Origin: Methanoregula sp.
GTDB taxonomy: Archaea; Halobacteriota; Methanomicrobia; Methanomicrobiales; Methanospirillaceae
Length of the DNA: 12,472 bases
Direction of reading: 5' to 3'
NCBI RefSeq assembly: GCF_002835825.1
Contig: NZ_PIZH01000019.1
Location: 1 to 12,472, forward strand
Shown here: piece after piece, positions 9,455 to 12,472 of the stretch
Numbering within the stretch: the first letter of the stretch is position 1
Layout of the letters: every line of letters starts with the position of its first letter
Notes under the pieces: model-generated
The model's input: the letters and a program-made list of their open reading frames with translations, nothing else
What the model was told of the DNA's origin: nothing
Databases searched by the model: none
Translations under genes and position numbers: made by a program

Positions 9455-9464
9455 CTTTATATAG
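9455..9464 (+). promoter_or_regulatory. TATA box of the thermosome gene
   Basis: CTTTATATAG lies just after the regulator's stop codon and is close to the archaeal consensus TTTATATA. Transcription would begin about 25 bases later, near 9484-9487, giving a leader of about 30 bases before the ATG at 9516. A strong promoter of its own fits an abundant chaperonin and argues that the gene is not simply co-transcribed with the regulator. Confidence 0.75.
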
Positions 9465-9480
9465 AACCACAAACCAATTT

Positions 9481-9502
9481 TAGTGCTAAATCTAGTGCAA
9501 AA
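9481..9502 (+). repeat. Short direct repeat at the predicted thermosome transcription start
   Basis: TAGTGCTAAA at 9481-9490 is followed by TAGTGCAAAA at 9493-9502, a 12-base period with one mismatch in ten. The first copy covers the predicted start of transcription. A repressor bound here could block initiation, so this is a candidate operator; it may also be chance in an AT-rich leader. Confidence 0.4.
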
Positions 9503-9505
9503 CGT

Positions 9506-9510
9506 GGTGA
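9506..9510 (+). promoter_or_regulatory. Shine-Dalgarno site of the thermosome gene
   Basis: GGTGA ends five bases before the ATG at 9516 and can pair with the 16S rRNA 3' end. It decides the start in favour of MSQQLGG rather than the in-frame GTG at 9483, which falls at or before the predicted transcription start. Confidence 0.6.
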
Positions 9511-9515
9511 TTTTA

Positions 9516-11171
9516 ATGTCACAGCAACTTGGAGGACAACCGATTCTTATTCTCAAGGAAGGCAGCACCCGGACCCGCGGTCGCGACGCCCAGGGTATGA
9601 ACATCACCGCCGCAAAGGCAGTGGCAGCTGCGGTCAGGACCACTCTTGGCCCCAAAGGTATGGACAAGATGCTCGTCGACACCATCGGCGATGTCGTCAT
9701 CACCAACGATGGCGTGACGATCCTCAAGGAGATGGACATCGAACACCCGGCCGCAAAGATGATGGTCGAGGTAGCAAAGACCCAGGATGACGAAGTCGGC
9801 GACGGGACAACCTCCGCGGTCGTCATTGCCGGGGAACTCTTAAAGAAGGCAGAGGACCTCCTCGAGCAGGATGTGCACCCGACCGTTATCACTCACGGGT
9901 ACCGCATGGCCGCAGAGAAGGCCCAGGCGTTCTTAAAGGACATTGCGTTCGATGTCAAGTCCACGGACAAGACACTCCTGAAAAATATTGCCGGTACCGC
10001 AATGACCGGCAAGAGTGCCGAGGCCAGCAAGGAGAAACTCTGTGACCTTGTTGTCAAGGCAGTTACCATGGTCACCGATACCGATGGCACCGTTGATATC
10101 GAGAACATCAAGGTAGAGAAGAAGAACGGCGGCTCGATCGAGGACTCCGAGATCGTTGAGGGAGTACTCATCGACAAGGAACGCGTCCACCCGGCAATGC
10201 CGAAGAAGGTCACGAACGCAAAGATCCTCCTGCTCAATGCAGCAGTCGAGTTCAAGAAGACCGAAGTCGATGCCGAGATCGCCATCACCTCTCCCGACCA
10301 GCTCCAGGCATTCCTCGATGAGGAAGAGCGCATGGTCAAGGGCATTGTCGACAAGATTGTTGCAAGCGGTGCAAACGTCCTCTTCTGCCAGAAGGGTATC
10401 GACGACATCGCCCAGCACTACCTCTCCAAGGCCGGCATCTTTGCGACCCGCCGTGTCAAGAAGAGCGACATGGAGAAGCTTGTCCGGGCAACCGGTGCAA
10501 CCCTTGTCTCGTCCATCGACGCCATCAGCAAGGAAGAGCTCGGCAAGGCCGGACTCGTTGAGGAGCGCAAGGTTGGCGGCGAAGAGATGACCTTTGTCGA
10601 GCAGTGCAAGAACCCGAAGGCAGTCTCTATCATCATCAAGGGCGGAACCGAGCACGTTGTTGACGAGCTCGAGCGCGCCATCCACGATGCACTCCGCGTT
10701 GTCGGTGTTGTTGTCGAGGACAAGAAGGTCGTTGCCGGTGGCGGTGCACCTGAGACCGAGCTCTCGCTCCGTCTCCGCGAGTACGCGGCAACCGTTGGCG
10801 GCAAGGAACAGCTCGCAATCGAAGCCTTTGCAGGCGCACTCGAGATCATCCCCCGCACCCTTGCGGAGAACGCAGGTCTCGACCCCATCGACATGCTTGT
10901 CGAGATCCGTGCATCCCACGAGAAGGGCAAGAAGACTTTCGGCTTAAACGTGTTCGAAGGCAAGGCAGTCGACATGAAGGCAGCCGGTGTTGTCGAGCCT
11001 CTCCGCGTCAAGACCCAGGCAATCTCCTCCGCGGCAGAAGCAGCGGTCATGATCCTGCGCATTGACGATGTCATCGCCTCGTCCAAGTCCCCCGAGCCCG
11101 CAGGTGGCATGCCCCCGGGCGGTATGGGCGGCATGGGCGGTATGCCCCCCGGCATGGGCGGCGACTTCTAA
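9516..11171 (+). CDS. thsA: Thermosome subunit (group II chaperonin)
   Basis: The product is a 551-residue subunit of the archaeal double-ring chaperonin, which encloses and refolds proteins in the cytoplasm using ATP. The equatorial ATP site shows LGPKGMDKM (44-52), NDGVTIL (64-70) and GDGTTS (95-100), with the second equatorial half carrying VVAGGGAPE near 405-413. The apical domain with its built-in lid lies roughly between 215 and 365. The C-terminus is a Gly-Gly-Met-Pro repeat tail ending GMGGDF, typical of thermosomes and projecting into the ring cavity. Length is normal and no key residue is missing. It has its own TATA box, leader and terminator, so it is probably a single-gene transcript. 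Methanogens often carry several paralogues; the alpha assignment in the symbol is conventional and cannot be settled from one gene. Confidence 0.97.
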   Translation: MSQQLGGQPILILKEGSTRTRGRDAQGMNITAAKAVAAAVRTTLGPKGMDKMLVDTIGDVVITNDGVTILKEMDIEHPAAKMMVEVAKTQDDEVGDGTTSAVVIAGELLKKAEDLLEQDVHPTVITHGYRMAAEKAQAFLKDIAFDVKSTDKTLLKNIAGTAMTGKSAEASKEKLCDLVVKAVTMVTDTDGTVDIENIKVEKKNGGSIEDSEIVEGVLIDKERVHPAMPKKVTNAKILLLNAAVEFKKTEVDAEIAITSPDQLQAFLDEEERMVKGIVDKIVASGANVLFCQKGIDDIAQHYLSKAGIFATRRVKKSDMEKLVRATGATLVSSIDAISKEELGKAGLVEERKVGGEEMTFVEQCKNPKAVSIIIKGGTEHVVDELERAIHDALRVVGVVVEDKKVVAGGGAPETELSLRLREYAATVGGKEQLAIEAFAGALEIIPRTLAENAGLDPIDMLVEIRASHEKGKKTFGLNVFEGKAVDMKAAGVVEPLRVKTQAISSAAEAAVMILRIDDVIASSKSPEPAGGMPPGGMGGMGGMPPGMGGDF

Positions 11172-11201
11172 ACCCGATACCTTCTTTTTTCCGGATAGTG
11201 T

Positions 11202-11227
11202 CCGTCAGAATTTTTCTGCGGTTTTTT
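11202..11227 (+). terminator. Hairpin and T6 terminator of the thermosome gene
   Basis: Thirty bases after the TAA stop, CCG-T-CAGAA pairs with TTCTG-CGG around a TTT loop (11202-11221). That makes eight base pairs with one bulged T, followed directly by six T residues (11222-11227). A first T6 run at 11185-11190 may serve as an additional U-tract signal. Confidence 0.7.
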
Positions 11228-11411
11228 CTTGCATCATTTAGTCCCTGTTCTGCCGCACCAATACCCGGCTGGCAACTCCTGATCGGGGACGTATTAGTAT
11301 CCCGGATCGTCTGAGCGCTTGCCTGGCTCTTCGCTCAACTGTCTTAGGGAATTCTCTGTGCAGGAATTCTTTGTCTGGCAGGTCTGCCCATCCGCGGATC
11401 AGGTCAGAACC
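11228..11411. other. Convergent intergenic stretch with two predicted hairpins, no gene recognised
   Basis: This lies between the thermosome terminator and the lipoprotein terminator. Two inverted repeats are adjacent: 11281-11308 (GATC plus GGG.A pairing with TCCC and GATC, each arm with one bulged G) and 11312-11337 (TGAGCG/CGCTCA, 14-base loop). The octamer GGAATTCT occurs at 11348-11355 and again at 11363-11370. No start codon with a credible protein was found on either strand. It could hold a small structured RNA or be decayed sequence. Confidence 0.3.
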
Positions 11412-11419
11412 AAAAAAAA
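11412..11419 (-). terminator. T8 tract terminator of the lipoprotein gene
   Basis: On the minus strand, 13 bases after the TAA stop, the transcript runs through CCTTTTCC and then eight consecutive T residues (11419 down to 11412). Archaeal RNA polymerase stops efficiently on such U-tracts without a hairpin. It faces the thermosome terminator, as expected between convergent genes. Confidence 0.55.
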
Positions 11420-11432
11420 GGAAAAGGAGATC

Positions 11433-12050
11433 TTACCAGGTCGCGTTGCTGGTCATATAGGTTGTCGGGGTGCCCATGCCGTAGAACGACTCACCCTTCT
11501 TGACGATGATGACACCCGTCACGTTGAGGTTGTAGCCATCGGCATACTCAAAAGTGCCCTCGTTCTCACCAAAGTCATAGCCCCACTGGGCGGTGGGTGC
11601 GATATCCATGGAGTTGAACTTCCCTGCAATGGCGCCGACGGCTTTGACCGAGTGGACTTTCGTGTCGGAGTTGATCCAGGTAATCCGTGTCCCGGGGAGG
11701 ACCATGAGGGTAGAGGGGGTAAAGGAATTGTTTGCAATATGGATCACGGTGACCTTGGTGGATGGGGTCATTCCTGTGGTCACAATTGCGGTCTTCGTTG
11801 CCGTTACTTCAGCAGTTGTTTGCGTGGCGGCCGGTATGGCTGTGGTGGCGGCAGGCGTTGTCTCGATAACGGCAGGTTCTGTCGTGGCAACAGGTGTTGC
11901 TTCAACGGTTGTCTCGATGACCGTTGAGACCGCGGTTGGTGTTTCGGTTGCAATGGTTGTCGTTACCGGCGCTGTCGATTGCGGCCCGGTGCACCCGCTG
12001 GCCGCAACAAGGGCGATAACCAGAATAAGAAATCCAAGGATTTTCTTCAT
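11433..12050 (-). CDS. Lipoprotein with Thr-rich stalk and cupredoxin-like domain lacking most copper ligands
   Basis: This is a 205-residue secreted protein. Residues 1-20 form a lipoprotein signal peptide: KK near the start, a hydrophobic stretch, then the lipobox ASGC with C20 as the likely lipid-anchored cysteine. Residues 21-97 are a low-complexity Thr/Ala/Pro/Val stalk, probably glycosylated and spanning the S-layer (inference). Residues 98-183 resemble a plastocyanin/cupredoxin fold: IANNSFTPSTLMVLPGTRITWINSD, then VHSV with H133 at the first copper-ligand position, then GTFEYADGYNLNVTGVIIV. Aligned to the family's usual C-x2-H-x2-M loop, the ligands are replaced by D171, N174 and V177, so copper binding is unlikely. 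A short tail (184-205) follows the last strand. The ATG at 12050 begins the signal peptide. Its role is unknown; a structural or ligand-binding surface protein is more likely than electron transfer. Confidence 0.8.
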   Translation of the reverse strand: MKKILGFLILVIALVAASGCTGPQSTAPVTTTIATETPTAVSTVIETTVEATPVATTEPAVIETTPAATTAIPAATQTTAEVTATKTAIVTTGMTPSTKVTVIHIANNSFTPSTLMVLPGTRITWINSDTKVHSVKAVGAIAGKFNSMDIAPTAQWGYDFGENEGTFEYADGYNLNVTGVIIVKKGESFYGMGTPTTYMTSNATW

Positions 12051-12077
12051 GGTATGTAGTTTTATTTCTCCCTATGA

Positions 12078-12086
12078 TTAAATTTA
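12078..12086 (-). promoter_or_regulatory. Probable TATA box of the lipoprotein gene
   Basis: Read on the minus strand, TAAATTTAA is centred about 32 bases before the ATG at 12050, which predicts a very short leader. A GGGAG further downstream, near 12070, is too far from the ATG to act as a normal ribosome site. Apart from this element and a small CGGG/CCCG hairpin near 12134-12152, the 250-base gap to the next gene holds nothing recognised. Confidence 0.45.
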
Positions 12087-12300
12087 CTTATCAGATTTCC
12101 GTTCTTTTTCTGTTATGGGCGTGATTTTTCTTTTAACCGGGAAATCCCGTGTTTCTCGTTGCTTTGGGATATTTGCGGGTCCATGGACTTCGTGGAGCCG
12201 TGAACGTCCAGGGGGGACTCCTGCAAGCAATAATCCATTCTCATGGAACCGCCGCGGATGTTCAACAGGTTAATGAACCCGGAGGGATCCAGTATCTCTC

Positions 12301-12472
12301 ATGAGCAACCGGTTTATCTCAACGAAATATCGGACGGACTGTTATCACTGCCATGAAATGGCGGATCAGGTCATTACCGCAGTACCGTACCAGGCACAGG
12401 TGGTTTGCGATCATTGCGGTGCAACCCGGGTCTTTATTCCCCGGATCGAAGATGTTGATCCTTCCGGAAAGC
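12301..12472 (+). CDS. Small zinc-ribbon protein, 5' part only
   Basis: Fifty-seven codons are visible before the window ends. The sequence has two cysteine knuckles, CYHC (C14/C17) and CDHC (C36/C39), spaced as in a zinc ribbon, followed by CGATRVFIPRIEDV. This four-cysteine arrangement normally binds one zinc and is used for RNA, DNA or protein contact. The family was not recognised. The ATG at 12301 is the only in-frame start after the stop at 12274-12276. A GGAGG at 12281-12285 is 15 bases away, longer than usual for a ribosome site, so a leaderless or atypical start is possible. No TATA box is obvious upstream. Confidence 0.65.
   Translation, partial: MSNRFISTKYRTDCYHCHEMADQVITAVPYQAQVVCDHCGATRVFIPRIEDVDPSGK

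Noticed and set aside
8867..9892. Minus-strand open frame of 341 codons across the regulator and thermosome start
   Set aside because: It crosses two well-supported plus-strand genes and their promoter, and its product is low-complexity antisense sequence.
9933..10919. Minus-strand open frame of 328 codons inside the thermosome gene
   Set aside because: Its Leu/Asp/Gly-rich sequence is the antisense of a strongly biased, highly conserved chaperonin gene.
11270..11310. Resemblance to an rRNA-like segment around CTGATCGGGGAC
   Set aside because: Only a dozen bases recall the 3' end of a large-subunit rRNA, with no flanking rRNA helices, so it is treated as chance.
11239..11432. Minus-strand frame that stays open for about 64 codons directly after the lipoprotein stop
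   Set aside because: It has no start codon before its first residues, is Arg-rich like antisense GC-rich sequence, and begins in the T8 terminator. A decayed gene remnant cannot be excluded but is not supported.
11319..11927. Plus-strand open frame of 202 codons opposite the lipoprotein gene
   Set aside because: The minus-strand product has a signal peptide, lipobox and cupredoxin-like domain. The plus frame ends in Gly/Cys/Arg runs that are the antisense of the Thr-rich stalk.
12179..12188. Perfect 10-base palindrome GTCCATGGAC upstream of the zinc-ribbon gene
   Set aside because: It is isolated, over 100 bases from the start codon, with no second copy or TATA element near it, so there is no basis to call an operator.
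12115..12273. Short plus-strand frame of 52 codons before the zinc-ribbon gene
   Set aside because: No ribosome site or TATA box precedes it, and its Gly/Ser/Arg/Trp-rich sequence shows no domain or signal.

Overview
The window looks like a piece of a methanogenic archaeon's chromosome, most likely order Methanomicrobiales (Methanoregula-like). The reasons are an archaea-only tRNA-modifying enzyme (TiaS), a group II chaperonin (thermosome) with a Gly-Gly-Met tail, archaeal TATA-box promoters with short leaders, moderately high GC, and a very large soluble PAS-repeat histidine kinase with a methanogen-style H-box. The genus is inference.

Layout. Positions 1-7139 (minus strand) are one uninterrupted reading frame that leaves the window on the left. 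It encodes at least 2,379 residues: an N-terminal receiver domain, eleven PAS domains, a GAF domain, four more PAS domains, a phospho-acceptor histidine helix, and the start of the ATPase domain, cut at the N-box. Upstream of it on the same strand, after a 109-base gap with a possible terminator, is tiaS (7249-8469). A 43-base divergent promoter region with a perfect palindromic TATA element separates tiaS from a plus-strand Cro/C1-type regulator (8513-9442). Seventy-three bases after the regulator is the thermosome subunit gene (9516-11171), with its own TATA box, Shine-Dalgarno site and a good hairpin/T6 terminator. Convergent to it is a minus-strand lipoprotein with a cupredoxin-like domain (11433-12050). 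The window ends in the first 57 codons of a small zinc-ribbon protein (12301 onward).

How the genes relate. Most are independent units: signal transduction, tRNA-Ile2 decoding, transcription control, protein folding and cell surface. The one suggestive pairing is the regulator directly upstream of the thermosome; its promoter carries a 12-base-period direct repeat at the predicted transcription start. No CRISPR array, insertion sequence, tRNA, rRNA or phage gene was seen. The main points of interest are the 15-PAS kinase, a cupredoxin fold that has lost three of four copper ligands, and a regulator whose N- and C-terminal domains look like diverged copies of one another, the first resembling an inactivated nuclease.
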